DNA of 64,000 bases from Nocardia arthritidis. GTDB taxonomy: Bacteria; Actinomycetota; Actinomycetes; Mycobacteriales; Mycobacteriaceae. Shown here in pieces: positions 25,468-33,660 of the stretch. Made by a program: the position numbers and the translations under genes. Each line of letters starts with the position of its first letter. The first letter of the stretch is position 1. The notes under the pieces are model-generated. The model ran no database searches and had not been told where the DNA came from. It saw nothing but the letters and a program-made list of their open reading frames with translations. Location: contig NZ_CP046172.1 of assembly GCF_011801145.1 (NCBI RefSeq), positions 8,680,001 to 8,744,000 on the forward strand, in the 5' to 3' direction.

Positions 25468-26160
25468 TCAGGATTGCGCCGGCGCCGCGGGCGGGGTGTT
25501 GAGCCGCTGGAAGAATTGGATCGCCGACGCGATGCCGACCGGAACGCCGAGCACGATCGTGCCCGCCGCCGCGCCGAGCGCGACACCGGCGACGATGCCC
25601 GCGAGGCAGCCGCCGACCGCGCCGGGCAGGAAGATCGGCGGCATCAGCACCGCGCCGACCACCGCGCCCGCGACACAGCCGACGCCGCCGCCGATGATGG
25701 TGCCGACCAGGCTGCCGACGCCGGTGGCCAGGCCGAATTGCGTTCCGGCCGCGCTCAGCGCGGCATCGAAATCGGCCTGCGCATCGATCGGCTTCAGCGC
25801 CGGGCTCGGGGCCTGGGTCGCGGTTGCCGGATCGGTGCCGGGGGTCAGGATCGCGGTGTGGCCGTCGATCTCGGCGGCGATCGGGAAGACCTTGTCGTCC
25901 AGCCGGTAGCTCAGCGGCATACCCGCGGCCACGTGGCCGTCGGCGTCGAGCACGTCGAACTGGCCGTCCTTGGCGAACAGGGTGCCCGCGTCGGTCTTGA
26001 CCACGATGGATTTGTCGACGACGTTCGCGGTCCAGTGGATGCCGGGCGCCTCGGTGGACGAATTCTGTTGCGGCGGAACCGCTGTCGACTCGGGAGTGGT
26101 GATGTTGAGCGCGCCGAGCGCGACCGCGGCGCCTGCCGCGTAGCTGCTGAACTTCCTCAT
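25468..26160 (-). CDS. Secreted glycine-zipper protein under M-box control
   Basis: 230 residues from ATG 26160, with AAAGG upstream. Signal peptide MRKFSSYAAGAAVALGALNI with likely cleavage near residue 28. A beta-rich domain (about 40-120: IHWTANVVDKSIVVKTDAG, FDVLDADGHVAAGMPLSYR) resembles a domain common in nocardial secreted proteins. The C-terminal half is a double glycine-zipper membrane-like region with two cysteines (GTIIGGGVGCVAGAVVGAVL, GAVGGCLAGIVAGVALGAAAG). It is probably an envelope protein induced in low Mg2+. Function unknown. Confidence 0.75.
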   Translation of the reverse strand: MRKFSSYAAGAAVALGALNITTPESTAVPPQQNSSTEAPGIHWTANVVDKSIVVKTDAGTLFAKDGQFDVLDADGHVAAGMPLSYRLDDKVFPIAAEIDGHTAILTPGTDPATATQAPSPALKPIDAQADFDAALSAAGTQFGLATGVGSLVGTIIGGGVGCVAGAVVGAVLMPPIFLPGAVGGCLAGIVAGVALGAAAGTIVLGVPVGIASAIQFFQRLNTPPAAPAQS

Positions 26161-26315
26161 CGAAAAACCTTTGGAGCTCGGGTGGTATTCATACCGTTTT
26201 CGGGCATGACAAAACCATGGCGGGCGGATTTTTGAATCCGATTTCTGCCCGAATAATTCGGGCAGCACGAATTACGCGGTCGCGATATGGCGCGGGCCGC
26301 GGATTACGAAAGCGT

Positions 26316-26396
26316 TCATGGTCGTGTGACGAGAATCGAGACACGACGAGGCCCGGAAAGACCGGGACTCGGATACGGATGGTCGCCTATGGGCAT
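26316..26396 (-). CDS. 26-residue proline-rich leader peptide of M-box 2
   Basis: ATG 26396 to TGA 26318-26316, with GAGGAGG and a closer AAAGG upstream. The product begins MPIGDHPYPSPGLSGP and shares GD-x-PYPSP at residues 4-11 with the leader of M-box 1. Its stop codon overlaps the ATG of a second 15-codon ORF (26272-26319). The nucleotide run CCGTATCCGAGTCC is identical in both leaders, while flanking codons differ. Confidence 0.65.
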   Translation of the reverse strand: MPIGDHPYPSPGLSGPRRVSILVTRP

Positions 26397-26483
26397 CGGG
26401 CCTTTCCTCACCTCCTCGAGGCCGGGCGCACGGGGGCGCGAGCAGGGCGCACGCGAGGAAGCCACCACGGCAGAATCCGCTGG

Positions 26484-26655
26484 TGGGCACCCCTCTCGTC
26501 AGAGTTTCGGCACTGCACGACGTATCCCGCTGCGCGGAAAGCCACTTGGGATCGCCCCTTAATCCGGGACGACCTGTCCTGATCTTGGGCGTCTCTCGAC
26601 GTCGTCAGATCAGTGGCCTGTGTTCGTACAGGAGCCTCACCTAGCGAGGTGCTGT
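26484..26655 (-). promoter_or_regulatory. M-box (ykoK) Mg2+ riboswitch 2
   Basis: Minus strand: CTAGGTGAGGCTCCTGTAC at the 5' end (about 26645), GAGAGACGCCCAAGATCA, GTCGTCCCGGATTAAGGGG, and CGTCGTGCAGTGCCGAAAC then TCTGACGAGAGGGG at the 3' end (about 26487). The blocks align one by one with riboswitch 1, 1.3 kb downstream. It leads to the secreted glycine-zipper gene at 26160. Confidence 0.88.
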
Positions 26656-26702
26656 TTACGGCGAAATCCTGTCATTCCGGAAATCGGAAGTCAATCCGGA
26701 CA

Positions 26703-27653
26703 TTATTCGGTTGCCGCGCGCCGATCGAGTTCCAGAATCATGGCGGCCATCGCGGCGCTGTACGCGGCGCTCGCCGCCGACGGGCGATCGGCCGGATAAT
26801 TCGAACGATGGGTGACGATCACCCCGTTCGGCAGGGTGACGGTGCGGTCCGGCACGGTGGCCACGCAGTTGCCACCGGATTTGCCTACCAGATCGACGAT
26901 TACGGTCCCGGCGGCCATCGTGTCGAGCGTCGCGGCGTCGAGGAGGACGGGTCCCCTCGAACCCCGGTGCACCGCGGCGCAGAAGACAAGGTCGGGCGGC
27001 TCGGCCGCGAGTTGGCGCCGCAGCACCTCCGGATCGCCGTCCGGGTTGGCGAGAAAACGCTTCGCGCCCAGGCGGATCGCCGCGTCGGCCTGCTCCGGCC
27101 GGTTGCCGACGGCGACCGCGGCATCGCCGGAGCGCACCGCCGTGCCGATCGCGGACAGCCCGGCCTGCCCGCAGCCGATGATCAGCGCGCGTATCGGCCC
27201 CGATACCGAAACCAATTGTCGCGCTTGCCCGTACGCGATTTCCCCGGCAATTCGGCTCATCGCCGAGAGCGCGTCGATATCGGGGCGGTCGTGCGCCACG
27301 GCCTCGAAACCGACGGATGTGACACCGCGAGCGCGCAATTCGTCGATCCGCGCCGCGCGGTGGATCGGATCCTGGAATCCGACCAGCGTCATATGCGGAC
27401 GGACCAGCGAATCCAGTTGATATGCGGGCGGTTTCACCCACGCCACCAGATCGGACACGCCGTACAGCTCGGCCCGGTCGACGAGATCCGCACCGGCGGC
27501 GCGATATTCGGCATCGGCTATTTCCACACCGTGGCCCGCATCGTGTTCGACCATGAGCCGATGGCCCGCCGCCACCAGCCGCCGCACGCCGTCCGGGGTG
27601 AGCGCCACCCGCCGCTCCGCCTTCGCGGTTTCCCGTACTACCCCGGCAATCAT
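26703..27653 (-). CDS. Stand-alone PntA/alanine-dehydrogenase-like dehydrogenase
   Basis: 316 residues. The N-terminal half has the family start VRETAKAERRVALTPDGVRRL and VAWVKPP; the segment LVGFQDPIHR replaces the HLA motif of alanine dehydrogenase and is closer to the PAQNP region of transhydrogenase subunit alpha. DALSAMSRIAGEIAYGQA and the NAD(P) site ALIIGCGQAGLSAIG also resemble PntA. No PntB or membrane domain is present. The start overlaps the aminotransferase stop (ATGA). It probably oxidises or reduces an amino-acid-like product of the aminotransferase; a saccharopine- or carboxyethylornithine-type reaction is also possible, since these enzymes share the fold. Confidence 0.75.
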   Translation of the reverse strand: MIAGVVRETAKAERRVALTPDGVRRLVAAGHRLMVEHDAGHGVEIADAEYRAAGADLVDRAELYGVSDLVAWVKPPAYQLDSLVRPHMTLVGFQDPIHRAARIDELRARGVTSVGFEAVAHDRPDIDALSAMSRIAGEIAYGQARQLVSVSGPIRALIIGCGQAGLSAIGTAVRSGDAAVAVGNRPEQADAAIRLGAKRFLANPDGDPEVLRRQLAAEPPDLVFCAAVHRGSRGPVLLDAATLDTMAAGTVIVDLVGKSGGNCVATVPDRTVTLPNGVIVTHRSNYPADRPSAASAAYSAAMAAMILELDRRAATE

Positions 27654-29095
27654 TGCGCGACAACGGTTTCGAGCAGACCCAGGCGCAGCAGCACATCGCG
27701 GTAGGTGTCGCCCGCGCGGATGTCCAGGATCAGCCGCGTCAACCGGTCGAACAGTTCGTCGAGCAGGTCCGGCGACTCCTGGCCCGGCGCCTTGCGCGGT
27801 GCGAGCACATTGAGCCGGACACCGAGCCGCGCCGATCCGGTGCGGTCCAGCGCGACACTGTCCACGCCCGCCGCGGCCAGCAGCAGATCCTCCAGTTGCG
27901 CACTGGATTCGACGCCCGCCGCGGCGAGCAGGTCGTCGGTGAACGCGATGGTGCGGAACATCCCCTGCGAACTTCCCAGCGGCCGCAAGACCTTCGCGCC
28001 GACGCGGACATTGATCGCATCGATATGCCTACGCGCACGGTCGAGCTGGCGGCGCATCAGCGTGCGATTGTGCGCGAAATACGCCTCCGGCGTGTGCTCG
28101 ACGATCGCCCGCGCCAGGTGGATCGACTCACGCTGGAACGAGATGGTGAGCCGGTCGCGGATCCTGGCCAGCCATTCGGCGTCACCGGAGCAGGCGGCGC
28201 CCAGCTTACATGGACCGAATGCGTTGTAGCCCTTGGAATTTCCGGTGACCGTCAAGACCCGGTCGTACAGTCTACCGCCCGGCAGCGCCAGCGCGGCGAT
28301 GGGGATGTGCCGTGCCACCATGGCATCGAAGGCCATATCGCAGATGATCGGCGCACCGCTGTCGAGCAGCACCTGGGCGATCCGGGCCAACTCATCCGCC
28401 GAATAGTCCACCACCACTGGATTTCCCGGCAACGTCAGCAGCACACCGCACAGCTCGCCGCGGCTCGCGAAGTCGCCCAGGCAGCGCGCCAGCAGCTCCG
28501 GATCGATCTTGAACGCATGATCCGGCGCGACCGGACAGGAAACGACGCGCAGCCCGAACTTCTCGACGTGAATGCTGGAACTCTTGTAAAACCCCTCCGG
28601 GCAGACGATTACGCCGCCGGGCCGGGCCAGCGTCGCCACCGCCTCCTCGAGCAGCATGGTGCTCGAGTACGGGCAGACGATGACCTCATCCGGATGCACC
28701 GCGATACCGGGAACCGTGATATCCGGCGCGGCCAACCTACCGAACAGCCTGCGCGCGGCCAACTCTCGCAGAATCAGCGGTTGCCGCTTGTCGTAGAGCG
28801 CGCCATCGCGATATTCGTCCGCGTACTCGGGCGTGACGCCCGGATCCCGCATGGACATCAGCTCTCGCCAGGCCCGGTCGAGCGCGGCGGCGGCGTCCGG
28901 GTGCAGCGGCAGCCCGGTTTCGCCGTGGTAGGCGTCGAGCACGCCCGAGTACCAGCGGCCCTCAGTTCCGGCGAACTGCGCATCAGCACCTAATTGCTTG
29001 CGCACCAGACGTTTTCGCGCCTCGGAACGTTTCGCGACGGTCGCGAGACCCACCTCGCGCCGCCACGGCTCGATATCGGTCAGCGCGCTCGTCAC
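27650..29095 (-). CDS. PLP-dependent class I/II aminotransferase
   Basis: 481 residues from GTG 29095, overlapping the regulator's stop (GTGA). Fold-type I features: VIVCPYSSTMLLEEAVATLA (cofactor-phosphate loop region), LLTLPGNPVVVDYSADEL, ICDMAFDAM with the ring-nitrogen Asp, and the PLP lysine Lys288 in VTGNSKGYNAFGPCKLG. The N-terminal 100 residues are an extension (RKRLVRKQLGADAQF). Substrate unknown. Tight coupling to the regulator and the dehydrogenase suggests a dedicated small pathway. Confidence 0.85.
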   Translation of the reverse strand: MTSALTDIEPWRREVGLATVAKRSEARKRLVRKQLGADAQFAGTEGRWYSGVLDAYHGETGLPLHPDAAAALDRAWRELMSMRDPGVTPEYADEYRDGALYDKRQPLILRELAARRLFGRLAAPDITVPGIAVHPDEVIVCPYSSTMLLEEAVATLARPGGVIVCPEGFYKSSSIHVEKFGLRVVSCPVAPDHAFKIDPELLARCLGDFASRGELCGVLLTLPGNPVVVDYSADELARIAQVLLDSGAPIICDMAFDAMVARHIPIAALALPGGRLYDRVLTVTGNSKGYNAFGPCKLGAACSGDAEWLARIRDRLTISFQRESIHLARAIVEHTPEAYFAHNRTLMRRQLDRARRHIDAINVRVGAKVLRPLGSSQGMFRTIAFTDDLLAAAGVESSAQLEDLLLAAAGVDSVALDRTGSARLGVRLNVLAPRKAPGQESPDLLDELFDRLTRLILDIRAGDTYRDVLLRLGLLETVVAQ

Positions 29096-30135
29096 GACCT
29101 ATTGCCTTCGACGGGAGACTCCCCCGGCGCGGGCATATCCAGCCAGCGCCGTTCCAATGCCGCGCGGAACCGGTCACGGCAGTCGGCGAGCCGCTCGTAT
29201 CCGGCCAGTTCCGGATCGGCGACCACATCGTTGACCACGATGGCCGATCCGGCCAGCTTCAGCGCGTAGAGCTTCTCGAAGCGGCGCACCGCGAACGCGA
29301 CATCGTGCTTCAGCGCCGAGAAGCGGGTCGCCACCCGGGCCTGCCGCGAATAGTCGTACTCACCGACCGCGACATACTGTTCGTCGACGACGAGCATGCT
29401 CTGCGCGTTGCGCGCGTGCTCCCGCTTGACCAGCACGCTCTCCACCCCGGATCTGGTTTGCCGCCATAGTCTTTCGTCATAGGGCCAGACGTCGTCGATG
29501 GTGTCGAGCACGTACATCCGACGCACATCGATCTTGGGCGGATGCGATTTGTCGGCCAGGCGCAGAATCGCCTCGTGATAGTCGTCGCCGACATCGCCAC
29601 CGATGGTGCCGAGGTCCGCGGTGTGGATCGCGCGGACCGAGCGCCTCGCCTGCTCGAGGATGATCAACCAGTCGCTCACCGTATTCCACTCCCATACGGT
29701 GGCGCTGCGCGACGGAATCTGGGTGATGATCTCCTCCGCCCGCTCCAGCTGCCGAGCCGCGATCATGCGCAGCGGCTCGATCTCCTCCTTGACGCTCGCG
29801 GCATCGATCAGGCTCTGTGCGATGCCGAGCGCCCGATCGACGAGTTCAGGGTCCTTGCCGAGCAATACGTTGAAACGCATCCGGAGGTCGTGGTACCCGC
29901 CGGTGCCGCCGCTCGAATTCGAATCGTCGAGCGCGGGCAACTCCGCGCCGAGCGCCAGGCTCAACCGTTCACGCAGCGGTAGCGGGGGTATCCGGGTACC
30001 GTTCTCGATCTGCTGGATCAGGCTGCGCGAACAATCGGACTTCTTCGCGAGCGCCGCCTGGGTGAGCCCGCGTTCCGTGCGGAGCCTGCGGACCAGTTCA
30101 CCGACCTCCTCGCGGCCCGCGCTCGAACCAGCCAT
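29092..30135 (-). CDS. XRE-family regulator with large C-terminal sensor domain
   Basis: 347 residues. Helix-turn-helix at about 10-70 (LRTERGLTQAALAKKSDCSR, LIQQIENGTRIPPLPLRERL). The remaining 270 residues include a helical middle and a domain with MYVLDTIDDVWPYDERLW and AQSMLVVDEQYVAVGEYDYS, which recalls PLD-like sensor domains of some regulators (weak). It overlaps the aminotransferase by 4 bases and probably controls this operon and perhaps the divergent gene at 30558. Confidence 0.82.
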   Translation of the reverse strand: MAGSSAGREEVGELVRRLRTERGLTQAALAKKSDCSRSLIQQIENGTRIPPLPLRERLSLALGAELPALDDSNSSGGTGGYHDLRMRFNVLLGKDPELVDRALGIAQSLIDAASVKEEIEPLRMIAARQLERAEEIITQIPSRSATVWEWNTVSDWLIILEQARRSVRAIHTADLGTIGGDVGDDYHEAILRLADKSHPPKIDVRRMYVLDTIDDVWPYDERLWRQTRSGVESVLVKREHARNAQSMLVVDEQYVAVGEYDYSRQARVATRFSALKHDVAFAVRRFEKLYALKLAGSAIVVNDVVADPELAGYERLADCRDRFRAALERRWLDMPAPGESPVEGNRS

Positions 30136-30557
30136 TCCACGTCTCCCGTCCTGCGCATGGGGTTGCCGTGCTCATCGTGTGTCATCCGGTCGTCATCATA
30201 GTCACGATGTGTCAAGGGTTGCCGTTCGGAGCACTGTGGGTTTCCCGAATGATGGCTGAGATCCGGATAGTTCGCGCCCCTCGGGAGCCGACCCGATGAT
30301 CCCGGCGGCTCGTTCCCGTCTCGGCTCGGCCTGTGCGTGGCCAATCCTGCTGTTTCCGAGCGATTTTGCCGACATCGAGCCCGAATCTTGCTTAAACAAT
30401 ATCTTTTTGGATTTTTTCATATCCTGAGATATCACTAAGGCTTAATTGACACGCCGAAGTGGCGATCAATAGCATTGGTGTCAGCGCCACCCCGGCACCG
30501 GACCGGCTTACCCGCCGCACCCCGCGTTCGGACGGTGGCCGGATACGAGGAGGTGTC
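30136..30557. other. AT-richer divergent regulatory region
   Basis: Separates the XRE regulator and the 111-residue gene. Base composition falls sharply at about 30380-30460 (runs of A/T such as TATCTTTTTGGATTTTTTC). Contains the promoter at 30446-30475 and an inverted ATATC-N4-GATAT near 30419-30432 that could be an operator. Confidence 0.45.
30446..30475 (+). promoter_or_regulatory. Probable sigma-70-type promoter
   Basis: TTGACA at 30446-30451 and TAGCAT at 30470-30475 with an 18-base spacer. The spacer includes CGCC-GAAGT-GGCG, a short inverted repeat. It faces the 111-residue gene 80 bases downstream. Confidence 0.5.
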
Positions 30558-30893
30558 ATGGCACTAGCGTTGACCGACTGGTTGATCACCAGCGACATCA
30601 CCCCGGAAAGCGCGCGCTTCGTGCCGACCGCCGACGGTGGCCACTGGATCCTCAGCTGGCTCCCGGACATCCCGCTTTCCCGCGAGCGCGCGATCAGCGG
30701 CATGGTCCTCGACGAGACGCTGAGCGATCCCGATCCCGAAGATCCGCTGCTCGCAATGGAACTCGCCGCGATCAGGGCCGCAGACCTCGGCATGGAACTC
30801 GCCGAGGCCCTGCTGCGGCTCTACGCCCGCATCCTCGAGCGCGACCGGCAGCAGCCGCTGTCCGGCGCCCCCCGGCTATTCACCGCCGCGTGA
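30558..30893 (+). CDS. Conserved-looking 111-residue acidic protein
   Basis: ATG 30558 preceded by GAGGAGG. MALALTDWLITSDITPESARFV, then DGGHWILSWLPDIPLSRERA and an acidic helical part (LDETLSDPDPEDPLLAMELA) typical of small cytosolic proteins of unknown function in mycolata. Divergent from the XRE regulator and convergent with leuS; no known partner. Confidence 0.7.
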   Translation: MALALTDWLITSDITPESARFVPTADGGHWILSWLPDIPLSRERAISGMVLDETLSDPDPEDPLLAMELAAIRAADLGMELAEALLRLYARILERDRQQPLSGAPRLFTAA

Positions 30894-30932
30894 AGCCGGG
30901 TGGCGCCGCTGCGGGGTCGGCGTCGCCCGGCT
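30894..30932. terminator. Hairpin between convergent genes
   Basis: AGCCGGG at 30894-30900 pairs with CCCGGCT at 30926-30932, with further GC pairing inside. Lies between the 3' ends of the 111-residue gene and the leucyl-tRNA synthetase gene. Confidence 0.5.
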
Positions 30933-30938
30933 CCGCAC

Positions 30939-33434
30939 TCAGCGACCGGAGACCACGTTCACCAGCTTCGGTGCGCGCACGATCACATTGGAAACCGCCC
31001 GTCCCGCAAGGGCATTGGTGACGCCCGGCGCGGAAAGAGCGAGCCTGCGCAGCGATTCGTCGTCGATGCCGGTCGGCACCTCCACCCGGCCGCGAACCTT
31101 GCCGTCGACCTGAAAGACGCAGACCGTGGTTTCGGCGGTGATCAAGGCGAAATCCGTGACCGGCCAACCGGAATCGGAAACCGATGGCCGATGGCCGAGC
31201 CGCTGCCACGCCTCCTCGGCGGTGAAGGGCGCGAAGCACGAGGTCATCCGGACCAGCGCCTCCGCGCCCTCGCGGATGGCCGGATCGCCCGCGCCCGGAC
31301 CGCTGTCGACGGCCTTGCGCAGCAGGTTCGTCAGCTGCATCAGTTGCGCGATGGTGACGTTGAGCCGCTTGGCCGCCATCAGCTCGGTGGCCTTGGCGAT
31401 CACCTCGTGCACCGATCTGCGCACCGCCGACGAGCCCACCGTTTCCACGGAAGTGCCTGCGGCACGGCCGATTTCGTCGGCCAGCCGATACACCCGGGCC
31501 AGCCATTTGACCGCGCCCTGCGGTGCCAGGTCGGCCCAGTCGATATCGTCCTCGGGCGGTCCGGCGAAGATCATGGTGACCCGCACCGCGTCGGGGCCGT
31601 ACAGCTCGATCTGCTCCTGCAGGTTCACCAGATTGCCGAGGCTCTTGCTCATCGCCTTACCGTCCATCAGCACCTGGCCCTGATTGGTCAACCTGGTGAA
31701 CGGCTCGGTGAACGGCAGCATTCCGGCGTCGTGCAGCACCTTGGTCAGGAACCGGGCATACAGCAGGTGACCGGTCGCATGCTCCTTGCCGCCGATGTAT
31801 TCGTCCACCGGCAGCCAGCGCGCGATGCCGGCCGGATCGAACGGTCCATCGGCGTAATCCGGATTCGGATAGCGCAGGAAATACCAGGAGGAGTCGACGA
31901 AGGTGTCCATCGTGTCGGTATCGCGACGGGCCGGGGCGCCGCAGCGTGGGCAGGCCACCTCGGCCCAGTCCGTCGCGCTGGCCAGCGGTGAGCGCCCGCC
32001 CTCCGGCCGCAGCTGATAGCCGGTCTCCGGCAGCCGGACGGGCAGCTGCTCGTCCGGCACCGCGACCTCGCCGCAGGTATCGCAGTGGATGATGGGAATG
32101 GGTGTGCCCCAATATCTTTGGCGGGACAGCAGCCAGTCGTGCAGCCGGTAGGTGACTGTTGGGGCGCCGCGGCCACGCTCGGCCAGTTCGGCGACGATCT
32201 CGGCCTGCGCGGCGACGCTGTGCGCACCGGTGAACCGGCCCGAATCGACCAGCACACCGACGCCGTCGGCCGCGACGCCGGTCCTGGCCGGATCCGCCGC
32301 GCCCGTTTCGATCACGGTGCGCACCGGAAGTCCCAGTGCCAGCGCGAAATCGAGGTCGCGCTGATCGTGCGCGGGCACGGCCATGATCGCCCCGGTGCCG
32401 TATCCGGCCAGCACGTAATCGGCTGCGTATACCGGAATGCGTTCGCCGCTCAGCGGATTCACCGCATAGGTGCCGAGGAACACACCGGTCTTCGGCCGGT
32501 CGGTGGACAGTCGCTCGATCTCCGTCGCGGCGGCGACGGAGTCCCGATAGATGATCAGGTCTGTCGACCGGTCGGGCGCGCACAGTTCGGCCGCCAGCGG
32601 CGCATCGCAGGCGACGACGAAAACCGTTGCACCGTAAATGGTATCGGGCCTGGTGGTGAAGACACGGACCGGAGCGGAGCGGCCATCGATGGCGAAATCG
32701 ATATGCGCGCCCTCGGATCTGCCGATCCAATTGCGCTGCATGGTCAGGACTTCCGACGGCCATGCCCCCTCCAGCTGGGCCATATCGTCGAGCAGTCGCT
32801 GCGCGTATTCGGTGATCCGGAAGAACCACTGGGTGAGCGCGCGCTTGCGCACCTGCGCCCCGCACCGCTCGCACCGGCCCTGGATCACCTGCTCATTGGC
32901 CAGGACGGTCTGATCGGTGGGACACCAGTTCACCGTCGCGTCGGCGCGGTAGGCCAGCCCGCGCTCGTACATGCGCAGGAACAGCCACTGATTCCAGCGG
33001 TAGTACTCCGGATCGCTCGTATGCAGCCGGGTCCGCCAATCGAACGAAATGCCGAGCCGCCGAAAGGATTCCGCCTGTGTCGCGATATTCCGGTAGGTCC
33101 AATCCCGCGGATCGAGTTCGCGTTTGAACGCCGCGTTCTCGGCGGGCAGGCCGAACGAGTCCCAGCCGACCGGGAAAAGCGTATCCGCACCGGACATCCG
33201 GGCGAATCGGGCCATCGCGTCGCTGATCGCGTAGACCTCCGCGTGACCCATGTGCAGGTCGCCCGACGGGTAGGGAAACATGCTGACGATATACCGGCGC
33301 TCGGCGGGCGCGCCGTCGCCGAGTAACCGTGAGACCTCGAAGGATCCGAGTAGATCCCACGACCGGAGCCACCGGTCTACGGTGGTTGTCGGGTCGAAGG
33401 TCTCGTCGCTCGAATCGTCAACGGAAGAGGTCAT
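30939..33434 (-). CDS. leuS: Leucyl-tRNA synthetase of a second, non-housekeeping type
   Basis: 831 residues. Class I signature HMGH at 61-64 ([16 protein letters not shown]), zinc-type cysteines ([20 protein letters not shown]), the CP1 editing domain with [15 protein letters not shown] and [15 protein letters not shown] intact, and the KMSKS loop changed to AMSKS (Ala594, Lys597 kept). Housekeeping LeuRS of mycolata is about 950 residues with a GLHVGHPLGY motif and long insertions, which this protein lacks. It is thus an extra or transferred LeuRS. It could protect against a LeuRS inhibitor, serve a special tRNA, or supply Leu-tRNA to a biosynthetic enzyme. Neighbours: aminotransferase operon on one side, lipase and alkB on the other. 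Confidence 0.88.
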   Translation of the reverse strand: MTSSVDDSSDETFDPTTTVDRWLRSWDLLGSFEVSRLLGDGAPAERRYIVSMFPYPSGDLHMGHAEVYAISDAMARFARMSGADTLFPVGWDSFGLPAENAAFKRELDPRDWTYRNIATQAESFRRLGISFDWRTRLHTSDPEYYRWNQWLFLRMYERGLAYRADATVNWCPTDQTVLANEQVIQGRCERCGAQVRKRALTQWFFRITEYAQRLLDDMAQLEGAWPSEVLTMQRNWIGRSEGAHIDFAIDGRSAPVRVFTTRPDTIYGATVFVVACDAPLAAELCAPDRSTDLIIYRDSVAAATEIERLSTDRPKTGVFLGTYAVNPLSGERIPVYAADYVLAGYGTGAIMAVPAHDQRDLDFALALGLPVRTVIETGAADPARTGVAADGVGVLVDSGRFTGAHSVAAQAEIVAELAERGRGAPTVTYRLHDWLLSRQRYWGTPIPIIHCDTCGEVAVPDEQLPVRLPETGYQLRPEGGRSPLASATDWAEVACPRCGAPARRDTDTMDTFVDSSWYFLRYPNPDYADGPFDPAGIARWLPVDEYIGGKEHATGHLLYARFLTKVLHDAGMLPFTEPFTRLTNQGQVLMDGKAMSKSLGNLVNLQEQIELYGPDAVRVTMIFAGPPEDDIDWADLAPQGAVKWLARVYRLADEIGRAAGTSVETVGSSAVRRSVHEVIAKATELMAAKRLNVTIAQLMQLTNLLRKAVDSGPGAGDPAIREGAEALVRMTSCFAPFTAEEAWQRLGHRPSVSDSGWPVTDFALITAETTVCVFQVDGKVRGRVEVPTGIDDESLRRLALSAPGVTNALAGRAVSNVIVRAPKLVNVVSGR

Positions 33435-33660
33435 CGTCAGGCTTCACTCGCTGTGGTCGAAATCGAATAGGGGTAAATGGGTGCGGTGACACACCCGCAA
33501 ACCGCCGTCGACCCCAGAATGCCAGGGTCGACGGCCGATTGCGATCGTATATTGGCCACCGCGGCCCACCCGCTCTAGCCCGACCACACGGGAAAGCTGG
33601 TGCAGAACAACACATCTGATTCCGAATGCGACACCAGATGCGTATCGTGCCCGGTTCGGT

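Noticed and set aside
25160..26655. Reading the two similar blocks at 25.2 and 26.5 kb as an insertion-element repeat
   Set aside because: Conservation is restricted to M-box motifs and leader-peptide core, with divergent spacers and separate genes behind each. This fits two riboswitches, not a transposon.
33435..33660. A T-box leader before leuS
   Set aside because: No T-box consensus or specifier-loop structure is visible in the 226 bases between the lipase gene and leuS.
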